Shown: positions 33,341 through 44,242, counted from the stretch's first letter. The stretch is DNA of 64,000 nt from Linum tenue (GCA_946122785.1 CAMGYJ010000006.1:41808066-41872065); one strand, 5' to 3'. Made by a program: numbers and translations. Notes: generated by a model not told the origin, from the sequence alone.

Positions 33341-35203
33341 ATGGCTAAGAAGAAGAACCACAACCAGAACGGCAAGACTGAGAACGAAGAGGCTCTCAAC
33401 AACCCGCCGCCGCCGATGCATCAGCAACAGGATCAAGAACCAGTATTGGCCATGGCGGATCAGCAGCAGCCTCCGTCGCTATCGCGGATTTCCTCCTTGG
33501 AAGTATCCGAAAACGAGAAGCTGAAGGCGCTGAACCAGCGGCTGATCAAGACCGTGGCGGCCAAGAGGCAGGATGTGGAGACCTTGGAGCGAGAGAAGAA
33601 AGGCCTGCAGTCCGAGTTGGAGAAGCGCGCCGCGGATTTCCTCGCCGGGAGTGACGAGATAGCTTGCTCAGAGATAGAACGGAGCGTCGCGTTCGAGGCT
33701 CTTAAGGAAATGGAAGACGCGTTCAAGAGAGGGAATCTTGAGAAGGAAGGCGAGATCTGGTCGCTGAGGGAGGTAATCGAGAAGTTGACCGGCGATGTCG
33801 AGTCCGAGAGGGAGAGGTTGAGCAAGATTTGCAGGGAGAAATATGCGATCGAAAGCGAGCTCTCCGGGAGGGTTGAGGAAGCTGAACGCTTGAAGGCGAT
33901 AGTGAAGGAGATGGAGGAGAAGCAAAATACGAGCGAAGGTAAAATTCTTGAACTTAAGGTTGAAATTGATGTATTGAGTAGCCAGAAGAAAGACGTAGAG
34001 AAGGAAGTCGAGCTTCTTGAACGAGTTAGGGATTCTGCTGAGATGAATTTGTCGGTTAGGGTGAGTGAAATCGAAGCTCTGAAAGCTGAGATTGAGCGAA
34101 TTCTTGATGAGAAGAATGCGATTGAGATTGAGAAGAGTGATCAGATCGTCAAGATTGGTTGCTTGGAAGAAGAAATCAAGGGATTGAATGATTCTGTGCT
34201 GAGTTTCACGACTGAGAATGGCCTTCTGAGCGAGAAGGTGATTGAATTGGAGATGAGCTATGGCGATGCAATTGAGAAGGAGACAGCAATGAGAAGAGAG
34301 ATCGATTCCTTGATTGTAGAACAGAGGGAGAAGATAAAGATGGTCGAAACATTGACAGAGGAAAAGGATTCTCTCGGTAGGATGATAGATTCCGTTAGTG
34401 GAGAATTGGAGGGTAAGAACCTATTGATCGATAAGCTCTCTCGAGAGAAGGAAGAGATTGAGGGAATCTCCAAGAGTAAAGAGTCTGAAGTTGCAGAACT
34501 GCTGAATAAGGTAAGCGAGTTGGCCGGTTCTCTGATTGCAGCAAATGACTCCATAAAGGCCCAAGAAGCTCGAAACAACGAGTTAGCTTCTGACCGTACT
34601 CAGTACAGAGAGAGACTGGAGCGATTGAAGGTGGAGAAACATGATCTGCAGTTGGCTTTGGAGGACGAGCAGGGTTATGGAGTTAACTTGAGGTCTAAAC
34701 TTGCAGAGGAGGAGATTAGGATCGAGGAAGCTGCAGTGAAGCTTGAGAAGGCAAACTCTGAGAAAGAGACCCTAATGGAAGAGAAGAAGGCAGTGGAAGC
34801 CGAGATTGAATCCTTGAAGAACCTTAGTGGTGCGATCGAGAAGAAGCTTGCAGAAACACATGTTGAGAATGTGGAATTGGAGGGTAAGCTGAAATCAACT
34901 GAGAAGGAGCTGGATCGAGCTTTGAGCCTGCTGAGCAACACTGTGAAATTGGTCTCCCAGAGCAGCAGCAGCAGCAATGGATCTGTAGATGGTGGTGTGC
35001 AGAAGGTTGAAGAACAAGTGGAAGCGATCAGGAGTTGTTTCAGAGACAAGGATGCAAAGGTGGAGGAGATGAAGCAGCGTGTTGAAGCTCTTGAGAAGTC
35101 TGTTGCAGAAGCTGAGAAGAAGAAGAGCTTCTGGGCTATGGTTTCATCTGTTACTACAGTTGTCGCTGCTGCGTCACTTGCCTTTGCTGTTAAAGTGCGT
35201 TAG
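33341..35203 (+). CDS. Tail-anchored coiled-coil protein, organelle division factor-like (PMD1/2-like)
   Basis: An intronless 620-residue protein. Residues 1-~45 are polar (MAKKKNHNQNGKTENEE, Gln/Pro-rich). Residues ~50-590 are almost continuous heptad-rich Glu/Lys/Leu coiled coil, broken by a Ser-rich linker (SQSSSSSNGSVDGG, ~540-555). The last ~25 residues are one hydrophobic segment (SFWAMVSSVTTVVAAASLAF) followed by AVKVR, i.e. a C-terminal tail anchor. This architecture matches plant PEROXISOMAL AND MITOCHONDRIAL DIVISION FACTOR proteins and longer myosin-like relatives. Arabidopsis PMD1/2 are only ~320 residues, so this is a longer family member or a neighbouring family. The start follows a CT-rich leader. 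I am sure of the architecture, less so of the role. Confidence 0.8.
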   Translation: MAKKKNHNQNGKTENEEALNNPPPPMHQQQDQEPVLAMADQQQPPSLSRISSLEVSENEKLKALNQRLIKTVAAKRQDVETLEREKKGLQSELEKRAADFLAGSDEIACSEIERSVAFEALKEMEDAFKRGNLEKEGEIWSLREVIEKLTGDVESERERLSKICREKYAIESELSGRVEEAERLKAIVKEMEEKQNTSEGKILELKVEIDVLSSQKKDVEKEVELLERVRDSAEMNLSVRVSEIEALKAEIERILDEKNAIEIEKSDQIVKIGCLEEEIKGLNDSVLSFTTENGLLSEKVIELEMSYGDAIEKETAMRREIDSLIVEQREKIKMVETLTEEKDSLGRMIDSVSGELEGKNLLIDKLSREKEEIEGISKSKESEVAELLNKVSELAGSLIAANDSIKAQEARNNELASDRTQYRERLERLKVEKHDLQLALEDEQGYGVNLRSKLAEEEIRIEEAAVKLEKANSEKETLMEEKKAVEAEIESLKNLSGAIEKKLAETHVENVELEGKLKSTEKELDRALSLLSNTVKLVSQSSSSSNGSVDGGVQKVEEQVEAIRSCFRDKDAKVEEMKQRVEALEKSVAEAEKKKSFWAMVSSVTTVVAAASLAFAVKVR

Positions 35204-35816
35204 AAGAGGAGAGAAGAAGCCATAGCCGCCAAACCTGCATGGGTGACTAGCTCTCTAATTTCTGTTTCTGTAGGAAATAAGGAGAAGGTATCTTACTGCT
35301 TGAGGGAGGGCATCTAATCTACTAAGAATGATGATGGGTGCCAATTTTGTTAAAGCTAAGTTGCTTACTTGTTAATCCCTGGCCTTGTTCTGTTTTCTTA
35401 ACACAGTGAACGGATTTCGGCTAGTCTCTGGTTTTGATGGTACATCCTCACTGTTTTTGTCTTGTTTTTCCATAACTGAATTGATTGCATGATTTTCAAT
35501 GGAGGAGCAGTTCTGGGCATTTCATGTTCTGATATGAATGAATTGCTTGATGGGTATTATATTAAAAGCTTGTTATGGGGAAGAAGAAAGAAGATAAATT
35601 GCTTTTTATTCTCTCTTTTCGTTGAATGGACAAGATGACTTTGTAGATAACAATGGAATCCATTAGATTTGTGGATAATATGGGCAACTATCAGAATGGG
35701 CAGTTGAACCAGAATACCAAGTCACGGAGAAGAAGGTAAAACTGAAACTACACGTGGCGTGGCGCATGATTTGGCGACATAGCAAAACAACTTTCAATCG
35801 ATAACCTATTTTGGAT
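35204..35816. other. 3' UTR and intergenic stretch
   Basis: Downstream region of the coiled-coil gene up to the Pack-MULE target site. No further gene is seen. Confidence 0.5.
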
Positions 35817-36064
35817 TAACTTTCAAGGGTTAATAAGGTTATTAAGATATAATCAATTTTGGTCTGTGGTTTCAGAAATTAACATCCTAGTTTCACATAT
35901 GCGGCATATAATCTAGTTTGGTCAAATGTCAGTTTTGACCGTCAGTTGGGACGGTGAACGCTCCAACTCAGCACTAAATGAATAAAAAAATTCTAATTTC
36001 AAATTATTTTTTTATATTTTGTTTATCAAATTATATAAATATATAAAATTAAGCCTAAAATAAA

Positions 36065-36325
36065 GGTTAAATACACTTGTATATTCAAAACTTTCACGGT
36101 TGTGCCAATAATATCCAAATTTCCTGAAATACCACTTATATCCAATTCCTTCACATTCTTTAACGGTGTTTTTGGATATACAAGTGTATTTAACCAAAAA
36201 TATATTGGGAAATGGATAGATTTGGCAAAGAACAACTTTAAAACATGGATATAAGTGGTATTTCGGGAAGTTTAGATATTATTGGCACAACCGTGAAAGT
36301 TTTGGATATACAAGTGTATTAAACC
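36065..36325. mobile_element. Mutator-type MITE nested in the Pack-MULE
   Basis: It starts GGTTAAATACACTTG and ends CAAGTGTATTAAACC, with ~80-bp near-perfect inverted arms (TTTCACGGTTGTGCCAATAA inside both). A 9-bp duplication TAAAATAAA flanks it (36056-36064, 36326-36334). A third copy of the terminus (GGATATACAAGTGTATTTAACC, ~36172-36193) lies inside, suggesting an earlier nested or rearranged copy. Confidence 0.85.
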
Positions 36326-36343
36326 TAAAATAAAATATGAATA

Positions 36344-36909
36344 ATGAAAGAAAGCTCTAACCCTACTTCTCTATCCACTCACAATAAACCCCAAAACCCC
36401 CCAAACCTCTCCAATATAATTCTCCGCCTTCTTCCTCCTCATATTCACAGCCTAAGTACTAAGATCGACGAGACTCTGCCCGAATGGAGGGACAAGTTCC
36501 TCTCCTACAGGGAGCTAAAAAAGAAATTGAAGCTCATCGATCCCAACAGGGCTGGTGACGGCCAGGAGATAGGCCTGCTAAGCGGCCGAGACTGGACGAC
36601 GCCATGAAGGAGGAGGAGATCGATTTCATTAAGCTTCTGGAAGACGAGCTTGAGAATTTCAACTCCTTCTTCGTCGAGAAAGAGGAAGAGTACATCATCA
36701 GATTGAAGGTAATAATAAGAAAAAAGTTATCTTCGCCCCCCATTTTTTTTCCTCCGCCATCCCCGATCCGGAAGCTCGAATCAAAACCTAAAACCATCCC
36801 CTATTCGACCGTGGCTACGAGATCTCGCGGCTGGAGGCAGTACAAGGGAGCGAGGGAGAGGGTGTGGGGGAAGTACGCGGCGGAAGAGAGGCGGCGGTGG
36901 TCAAGCTAA
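36344..36909 (+). pseudogene. Chimeric SPX / AP2-ERF gene fragment
   Basis: The first part reads KIDETLPEWRDKFLSYRELK (ORF 36344-36607), the N-terminus of an SPX-domain protein (inositol-pyrophosphate-sensing phosphate regulators). A one-base shift near 36565-36580 moves the frame to KRPRLDDAMKEEEIDFIKLL and ENFNSFFVEKEEEYIIRLK. There GATTGAAG|GTAATA looks like the original SPX intron-1 donor, so genomic DNA rather than cDNA was captured. After a short linker, YKGARERVWGKYAAE resembles the AP2/ERF DNA-binding domain (family form YRGVRxRPWGKYAAE), broken off before the rest of the domain. Positions 36604-36909 form one 101-codon frame joining both fragments. The usual SPX N-terminal MKFGK is lost. 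Confidence 0.85.
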
Positions 36910-37307
36910 AATGATGATGAAGAAGAAGAAGAAGAAGAAGAAGAAAGAGAGGCGGCGGTGGTGAAGCTGAAACGAAGAAGAAGAAGAAGAAGAAGGAAGA
37001 GAGGGATTTGGGAAATTGGCGGATCTGGGAAATTTGTGTCCACAATATATATTTTGTTTACCATTCTTTATTATTTTGTTAGATAAAGGAAATCAGAAAA
37101 TATTTTGAATTTTTTATTTATTTGTCACTAACGTGGCGGTGAGCTGGAGCGTTGACCGTCCAAATTGACGGTCAAAACTGACATCCGGCCAAACTAGACT
37201 ATATGCTATATAGTTGAGGCCAAGATGTTAATTTCTAAAACCACGAGCCAAAGTTGATTATATGGTCATACTTCAGGCCATAATAAGGTATTAACCCTAA
37301 CTTTCAA

Positions 37308-37556
37308 ATATGACTTTTTGTCTGAATTTTGAAATAAATGGACAAATATAGACTGAAATTTGGGTGGACCATCGACATTAGCAATCAAATATTTTTTGCG
37401 TTTGTAAATCATCATTTGACGCTGAGGTAGCCGGGGTGTGGCTTCCACATTATTTATGTTGATAAAATTCATAAACAACACTTAAATAATAGAAACAAGA
37501 AATTAAATATTAAAATGTCCAAAAGACTATTAAATACTTCGGCTCATTCACATACA
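37308..37556. other. Spacer between two MULEs
   Basis: 249 bp of AT-rich sequence between the target duplications of the neighbouring elements. No gene is seen. Confidence 0.5.
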
Positions 37557-37639
37557 CCACAACCTGGGTTAATGACATAAATATTGTTTTTTTTTTTAAT
37601 TTACCACCAATATGGCGGATTAAAAACAAATGACACAGA

Positions 37640-38113
37640 TATTGTGTTTTTGGAAAAGGCTTTAGCGGCCACACCGGAGACTCAGGCGCCGCCGCCGAAC
37701 CTAAAGTTCCGGGCGCTGGCGCCCAAGTCCCGAGCGCCGCCGCCTCAAACTAATTTTTTTTAAAATTTCCCTCGGGCTCGGGCCCCCCCCCCTCCCCTCC
37801 ACCCTTATCTCTTTTCCCAGCCACACAACTCTCCTCCCCTCCTTCTTCCCGAGACCACACAACCCCCCCCCCCCCCCCAAACCCTCCTCTTCTTCTTCTT
37901 TCTTTGCCCGAACAGAGATCCCCGCCGCAACTGAGCGCCGGCGCCTGCGAGTGGAGCGCCGCCGCCTGCAAGTGAAGCGCCGCCGCCGTCGAAGGGAGCG
38001 CCGCCGCTGGGGAGTCGAGCGCCCTCGCCGCAGCTGGGAGCGCCGCCGCTGGGGATTGAGCGCCGCCGCCGCAGAGAGGGGAGCCGCCGCTGCAGTCTGA
38101 AGCGCCGCCGCTG
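37640..38113. repeat. GCC/GGC-rich low-complexity leader of the PMD gene
   Basis: Repeats of GAGCGCCGCCGC-type words and CCCC homopolymer runs (37781-37795, 37864-37880) precede the PMD start codon. The mirrored right side (40495-40645) holds similar GGCGCCGCC words, so this belongs to the element's subterminal region. Confidence 0.65.
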
Positions 38114-39434
38114 ATGTCTTCCGACGAAGAAGCCGCCGGCAGAGGCAGGGGGAGAGGCCGACGAGGTCGTGGCAGCCGTTTGCGCGGTGAGACTCTCGTC
38201 GGCGGCTTGAATTTTTTTTTTAATGGTTTGTGTTTTTTTATTGATGTTTTGTTGTTTGTTTTTGCAGTTCCTAGGCTTATGGATCCTTATTCGATGAGAT
38301 TACCGCCGGCGACAATTGATCCAAGTCCGGTCGATGCGACACTTCTTTGGGGACATGGCCAACATCGTATTGACTCTGTTTGGACAAACGAGGTAAGTAT
38401 TTAATAATTGTTCATGTAAAGTTAATTAGCTAATTAGATTATTTTAGTTGGTGAACTGAACTGTACTGTTAGAGAATAGGATTACGTATTAGATTTTTTG
38501 AAATTAGTATAATTTGATATTAGATTAGATAGATTAGAATTAATTAGGTGAAATTAGAATTATTACGAATGAAGATAAATTAATATAAGTTTTGTGCACT
38601 ATATAGGCTGGTGATCGATCTTTCCATGTTCGAGGTACGACCATTTTAGTACCTTACCGTGAGCTTTATCGGCCATATCTCGAAGCGGCAGGCTTGTTAA
38701 GTGTCGTGCCCCTAGTCCCTATGAACCCCGATGCGAGTTTGATTACTGCACTCGTAGAGCGGTGGCGACCCGAGACGTCGACCTTCCATCTACCGTGTGG
38801 TGAGGTCACGATCACGTTAGAGGACGTTGTTACACTGCCCGGTTTGGCGATCGACGGTGATGCCGTCGTAGTTGATATACCGGATGAGGAGTGGTCGGCG
38901 ATCTGTTTGCGACTGTTAGGACGGGTTCCTTATGATCTTGTAGGCGGGGTCGCTGTTGTTAGGATTACATGGCTGAGGGTTGAATTCAGCCATCTGCCGG
39001 ATGATGCATCACAGGAGGTTATAGAGCAGTTTGCACGAGCTTATGCTCTATCTCTGATTGGAGGTGTACTTTTCCCGGATCGGTCTGGATCTACGGTGCA
39101 CCTACAGTACCTACTTCTGATTGAGGATTGGGAGAGGGCTGGAGGGTTCGCATGGGGAGCTGCTGTTTTATCCTACCTGTACCGTGAGATGGGTAGGTCG
39201 ACTTTGCACATTTCGCATACCGGCACTTCTCTAGCCGGTGACCTTGGTGGATGGGTCGCCCTACTGCAGTTCTGGGCGTGGGAGCGATTCCCACATCTAG
39301 CTCCTCGAGATTCAGAGACGAGGGCACAGGCCACCGAGGATGCACATCCACGTGGTCTTCGATGGCTTTCGGCCAGCAGTCGTCAGTATGGTTTGACGGC
39401 CTCAGATATCATGTCGACATCAAGATGGCGATGA
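38114..39434 (+). CDS. Plant mobile domain (PMD/MAIN-like) protein, 3'-truncated
   Basis: Three exons, 38114-38186, 38268-38392 and 38607-39434, keep frame across GT-AG introns and give 341 residues. The N-terminus is an RG-rich, basic tail (MSSDEEAAGRGRGRGRRGRG). The rest is a plant mobile domain: LLWGHGQHRIDSVWTNE, ALVERWRPETSTFHLPCGEV, TITLEDVVTLPGLAIDGDAV, YALSLIGGVLFPDRS, GWVALLQFWAWERFPH. PMD proteins include Arabidopsis MAIN and MAIL1, nuclear factors linked to genome stability and silencing, and transposon-borne relatives. The usual C-terminal part after HPRGLRW is cut short at ~39387, the junction with mudrA sequence. Confidence 0.85.
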
Positions 39435-40371
39435 TCCGTCGGTTGAGTCGTACTGCTACAAGAATGCACCAACTCAGCCTTTCTCACAGTCCATTCGCCT
39501 CCAGCATCTCGACATCCAAACCGCACCATCCAAGGACAATTGTCATCCTTGTGCCTCAAGCATCTGACCTTCCAGATTGAAGGTGACGACTCCACCACGC
39601 CATATTGAAAGTTGCGTTGTAGTGCGTGGTGTTTAATCGCCATCTGTGCAGCTTGTTTCGAGTGAAATATCTGCCCCTTGTAGAATTCTCCTTCAAAACT
39701 ATCAACAATATGCATTGGAATTACGCCATATGAATCAACAAGTGAGTATTCTTCGTCCTCTTCATTACCCTGCAAGTAAAAATATGGAGGATAATTAGGC
39801 ACTTCTTCCCCCTCTTCCTCCTCCTCCTCCTCCTCATCTTCCTCCTCTCCGTCATCACCGTCACCATAGGCATGATCGGATGGCACGCTCCATGTATCAT
39901 CTTCTACCTCTCCACCCTGATCCTCACTGAGCTCAACATGTATCTCAGCACCCAAACAATAAGGATTTTGTGCCATAAAATTCCAAAGCACATTCAAGCT
40001 ATCATCATCCACAATAGGCATTGCATAATGAAATAAAACACCATTCTGCCATTCTGGAAGACGGTAAATGAAACTTGTGATCACATCACTATCTTGTACT
40101 GCTTCGTCTCTACGCCGTATTCTCGGAATTAGATTCTCACAAAGATAATGATATGTGACCCTGGATGGAATCGTCATCTGAAAACTACTACCACCAACGA
40201 ATTTGACGCCCAAATTATCTTCTACTTTCTCCGATTTCCATCGAACGACTAGTTCAAATCTTCTAAAATCACTACAAAAAAACAGACTCACTAATTAAAA
40301 CTAAACACAATCATAATAACATTTGAATAATATAATTACAAAAATAAATGCGTCTCTTACCTATTAGCCAT
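39383..40371 (-). CDS. Truncated MuDR-type transposase (mudrA) N-terminal region
   Basis: Two exons on the minus strand (40371-40361, then 40271-39383) join as MANS-DFRRFELVVRWKSEK and give 299 residues. An N-terminal region is followed by an acidic stretch (DGDDGEEEDEEEEEEEEGEE, ~155-175) and the MuDR DNA-binding domain: GQIFHSKQAAQMAIKHHALQ, then WKVRCLRHKDDNCPWMVRF and WTVRKAELVHSC. The frame stops at DMISEAVKPY, before the DDE catalytic and SWIM zinc-finger domains. It could bind MULE ends but not cut. Its stop overlaps the PMD stop by ~50 bp. Confidence 0.85.
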
Positions 40372-40765
40372 TTTTGCAGCAGCAACCAGAGCTCCAAAGC
40401 TCCTTTGTTTTTTGAACGATTTTTTTGTGGTGTGAAACTGAAATGAATTGGCTGGGTTTTTATATAGGGGGGAGGCTACCTAACTCGCTGATGACTCAGG
40501 CGCCGCCACTCTAGTCTCGGGCGCCGCCACCTGGGACAGTTTCTTACCTAACTCGCTGGACTCACCGGCGCTGCCGCCTGACTCTTCGGCGCCGCCGCTG
40601 TCTCTTAATCCAAAATATCATCCAGAGCGGCGGCGCCTAAGTCCCAGGTGTTGTCGCCATTTTGTGTGTCCAAAACACAATATCTCTGTAAATACTTCTT
40701 AATCCGCCATATTGGTGGTAAATTAAAAAAAAAAACAATATTTGTGTCATTTATCCCCACAACCT

Positions 40766-43318
40766 CGATTACCCCTTGTGATTCAACCTCTTCATCCCTT
40801 CTCCTTGTGAAGAATCTTCTCTTTATTGAGACTCAAGCTCCTCCGTTTCTTCATTTTCTTCTTCATTCATAACCTTATCATTGTTTCCTTCTAGATTTTC
40901 TTCTTCTTGATGATTAGGAGATGCCGGGATCATTGGTATTTATGCATTCTTTTGGAATGTTGAAGCGGTCAAATGCCAACTCCTGAGTGCTCCTGCGCTT
41001 TGGTGGTGGTGTAGGATGCATTGCCTATCACTCGCAGCCATAAATTTCTCCAATTCTACCTCCAATATTTTCTTCGACTCCAGGGGTGATGGAGAGTTCC
41101 AATTGAGATATGAAGGTGGTTCTCGAAGAACCATGGGGGAACTCGATAACCATAAGTGTACGGTTGATTTGCATGGAGAGAGGGTTGTTCCGAGAACCTC
41201 GGCCTTCACTTCTTCTTGAAGTTTTAGGGCAACATCATTCGTGATATGGTTGATAACCACACACTTGGTTGAAGCCATAGGGGTTCATGTTCTAAAGATT
41301 ACACATACAACAACACTAAAAAAGAAGATCAAATAACACAAACTGTCCTTAGAAGAGAAGAGTGGTTTAACAATACACCAAAGAAAAGACAATACAAGAT
41401 TTCATACTCAAGAACATACAACTACCACATTCAAATATAAACAAACACAAACATAAGACTAAACTAGTAGCTCTTAGCCTTTCATAATAACTTAAATCTC
41501 CCTTGCAACAGTGTATTTTTTTCATGAGGTTTAAATATGTAATCTATGCTCATGTACTCCTTCCCCTAACAATGACAAGCATACCAATGCTAGACTTGTA
41601 GTATAGTGGCTTTGAGTCATATTCCAAGGGGTCTCTAGGTCTACTAATAGTCTCGACTTGGACCTACTATCTATTCCAAATAGGTGGTTGATTGTTTAAG
41701 TGTGAACAAAACTAACAAAGAAAGAAACAAAACTAATAGAAAGGGAGATCAATAAAGAAGAGGTAGCGTCGGTAGACTTCGAAATAACTTCGACGCTTGT
41801 TAAGGGTTCACATTATAAGGGATTGGATTGATTCATCATTCACTCCATGGAAATACCTATCCAAACCTCTAACTCAATGATAAGGTAACTAGAGCTCCTA
41901 TCACATAAGTAGAGGGACTTGATTATAAATTCTCGCAACCCCAACTACCTAGGTGATGCATTTAAATTGGAACTCCACTAATGAAGCTATCCCACTCTTC
42001 ATGAGATAAAATCACTATGAAAGGGTCATGTGGCGCCATTATGTAGTCTACCACACAATCCTCGTCTATCTAATGGTTGTCCAAAACCTGGAGATTAGGA
42101 CATGATCACCTCGTCAATCTCCAAGATATAATTACACCCAACTAGAATTCCAATTCATGCAATCACTAGATAGACATAGAGCAAGGGAAAAATCTTATGA
42201 GGATGTTATCAAGTCACCCACAAAAATACCCCACACCTATGGTGGGTCAAACACTAGAAATTGGAAAAAACTCGCAATCACATAAATGGAACCCAAGAAT
42301 CATACATCATAATAATCATAAATAGTTAGTTAAAAGCAAATCAATATACCACCATCCATACAACACAATCTCTAATAAACATCTAGAGATTTCTACATCT
42401 AACTAACACTAGGGTTTAGTTCATAGAGAGTAAGTGTACAACGGGGAAAAGAACACAAATCTTGAGCTAGATCCATCATGTCCTTCTTGCTATTGCCACC
42501 CTCTTGAATCTTGAAGGATTTGGGGTTGATTCGGTGAAAAAAATCTACTAACAAGCCTCCAAACTCGTCACTCTCATTCTACATCTTGATAATGCTTGAT
42601 TTCTCTCTCTAGGATGTCCCCCTTTCCTCTAAAATAGACCCCCTTATGTTTATATACCACACATGTCAAATATCACGACCTAGGTTCAAAGGAAAACCCG
42701 ACAGTGATCTCTGACAATGTCACGTGAACTTTGTGAAATCTTCCACTGTCCACAGTTTGGGCTACGGTCTTTGGGTAGGCCGGTTCACGGGCAAATTGAC
42801 AAAGTTCACGCATGTAGACATTTTCTTGTGCTCAGGATCATTTCTCATGGCCTGGCTTGTCGTGGTTGTGAGTCAGATTGCGAGACCTTCTTGAATCATC
42901 GTTTGTCGGCTCGAAGTGGAGTTCATGGCAGAATTGGGAGTTCATGAACGTGAACATGAGTCGTGAACTTGGCCACGCTTTGGGCCACGACCGTGACGTG
43001 TGCTTGAGTCTTTTTTCCATCATATTTTTGTCCTTCAAAAGACTTCTAATTGGCACGAAACTTGACATACATCTTTATAATCATATGTCAGGATTTGATA
43101 TTAAGTATAAAAAAGCACAACCTAGTCTAGAATAGGATTAGAATGAAAAAATTCAAACCAAATGCCTAAAGAACGATAAACTCATGCTAAATCTTAGAGT
43201 ATGACGATAGGAAGAAAATATAGAACAAAATCAATATCAAATGGCCAAAGATGATGATTATGGAATATAAACACCTAAGAAATGGATAGATAAATACAAC
43301 AATCTATGTGTTATCATT
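40766..43318 (-). mobile_element. Degenerate retroelement LTR and leader (probably gypsy/Athila-like)
   Basis: On the minus strand the block begins TGATAACACATAGATTG at 43318, similar to the TGATA start of the Athila LTRs further right. It runs through a long noncoding region with CGTGAACTTTG repeats (42720-42970), passes TTGTCATTGTTAGGGGAAGG near 41560-41580 (a decayed TGGCGCCGTTGCCGGGGAAGG-like PBS), and reaches an open frame MASTKCVVINHITNDV (41278-40940) where gag would be. No domain is certain and no second LTR is present. Confidence 0.35.
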
Positions 43319-44232
43319 CCCCCATCATCTAAGTTGCGAGGAATTACTCAAGCTAGCACCTAATGTAATGATCATGTCCATTCAATGAACTTCTAGTAAA
43401 ATTCTTCGCTCAAGGATCTTGCAACCCACAAATCACATGGAGCAATAAGCCTAGATTCCTCAAATTGGAGACAAGCCCAATGGCAAATGGGACTTCGACT
43501 AAATGATAATGCAATCCAAGTTCCACACTAGTTTATGTATAGTCTTGATCTTGGGGATGGTTACCTCAACTTGGGCCAACAACAAGCAATAACAACCTTT
43601 ACTAAAGCAAGGAATGACAAGATTAAACATCAAATAGACATATATAATAGATCCACAATCATTCTTACATACAAACCCATAAAAAATATACAACATAGGG
43701 TTCATCTTCCTAAACAAAAAAAGAATTTAGCACATAGAGATAAAAAAAGAGAGTGTACAATGAGGTCTGGCTACCATGTCCCACATGTAATCGCTCATTA
43801 CTACCTCATTGACTTAACCATATCAAACTTAACCAATCAACCTGAAACTCTTCTTTTTAAAACCTTCTAAGCTAATTCGTACTAAAAAAACCCATTAAGG
43901 TAATTCAAAAGTTCAATTTGTTGATAAAACATACACTCCTTTATACTCCACCCGTAAGATGAACCCGATCCCATAACAATGCGTTAGAAAGTGGTTTGAG
44001 ATAATATATACACTCCCGTGAATTTGATCACCAACGTCATAGATTTTAGCATCTTTTACAACATAATTAACCTTGAAAATTTTTGTAGGTCTAAGTTTCT
44101 TGATACGCAGGATACCTAAACAAGCACCTAATCAAAATATGCTTCACCAACGAAGGTATCACAAATACTTCATTTCCTAAAGGAAGTTAAGAAGTCCAAG
44201 AAGCAGTTATTGTTGATGAGTTGCTTGGAAGG
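43319..44232. other. Intergenic stretch
   Basis: AT-rich. Open frames (43535-43870 +, 43717-43499 -) have no recognisable motif. No gene or clear repeat is seen. Confidence 0.5.
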
Positions 44233-44242
44233 CTCTCGAGGA

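Larger units (their letters stand above)
35827..37297. mobile_element. Pack-MULE carrying SPX and AP2/ERF gene fragments
   Basis: The ends are GGGTTAATAAGGTT and (A)AGGTATTAACCC. The inverted arms extend ~170-190 bp (35827-36000; 37110-37297) and share words such as GTCAGTTTTGACCGTCA. A 10-bp duplication TAACTTTCAA flanks it (35817-35826, 37298-37307). These are Mutator hallmarks. The interior holds a nested 261-bp MITE, an SPX fragment, an AP2/ERF fragment and a GAAGAA microsatellite. It has no transposase. Fragments of unrelated host genes between MULE arms define a Pack-MULE. Confidence 0.9.
37566..40756. mobile_element. MULE carrying a plant mobile domain gene and truncated mudrA
   Basis: The left end GGGTTAATGACATAAATATTG and right end CAATATTTGTGTCATTTATCC are inverted. 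The arms share a 29-bp core that includes ACCACCAATATGGCGGATTA (37602-37622; inverted near 40712). A 9-bp duplication CCACAACCT flanks it (37557-37565, 40757-40765). Subterminal sequences on both sides are GGCGCCGCCGCC-rich. Inside are a plus-strand PMD gene and a minus-strand mudrA N-terminal gene that converge and overlap. The catalytic part of the transposase is missing, so the copy cannot move by itself. Confidence 0.9.

Noticed and set aside
33460..35049. Serine-rich minus-strand frames
   Set aside because: Out-of-frame reflections of the Glu/Lys/Leu-rich coiled-coil gene on the plus strand.
36815..37045. Minus-strand frame with polyphenylalanine and polyleucine
   Set aside because: Translation of the antisense of GAA/GGCGGCGGT repeats; low complexity only.
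37750..37971. Gly/Glu-rich minus-strand frame in the MULE left side
   Set aside because: Arises from C-rich homopolymer runs of the subterminal repeat and has no mirror in the other arm.
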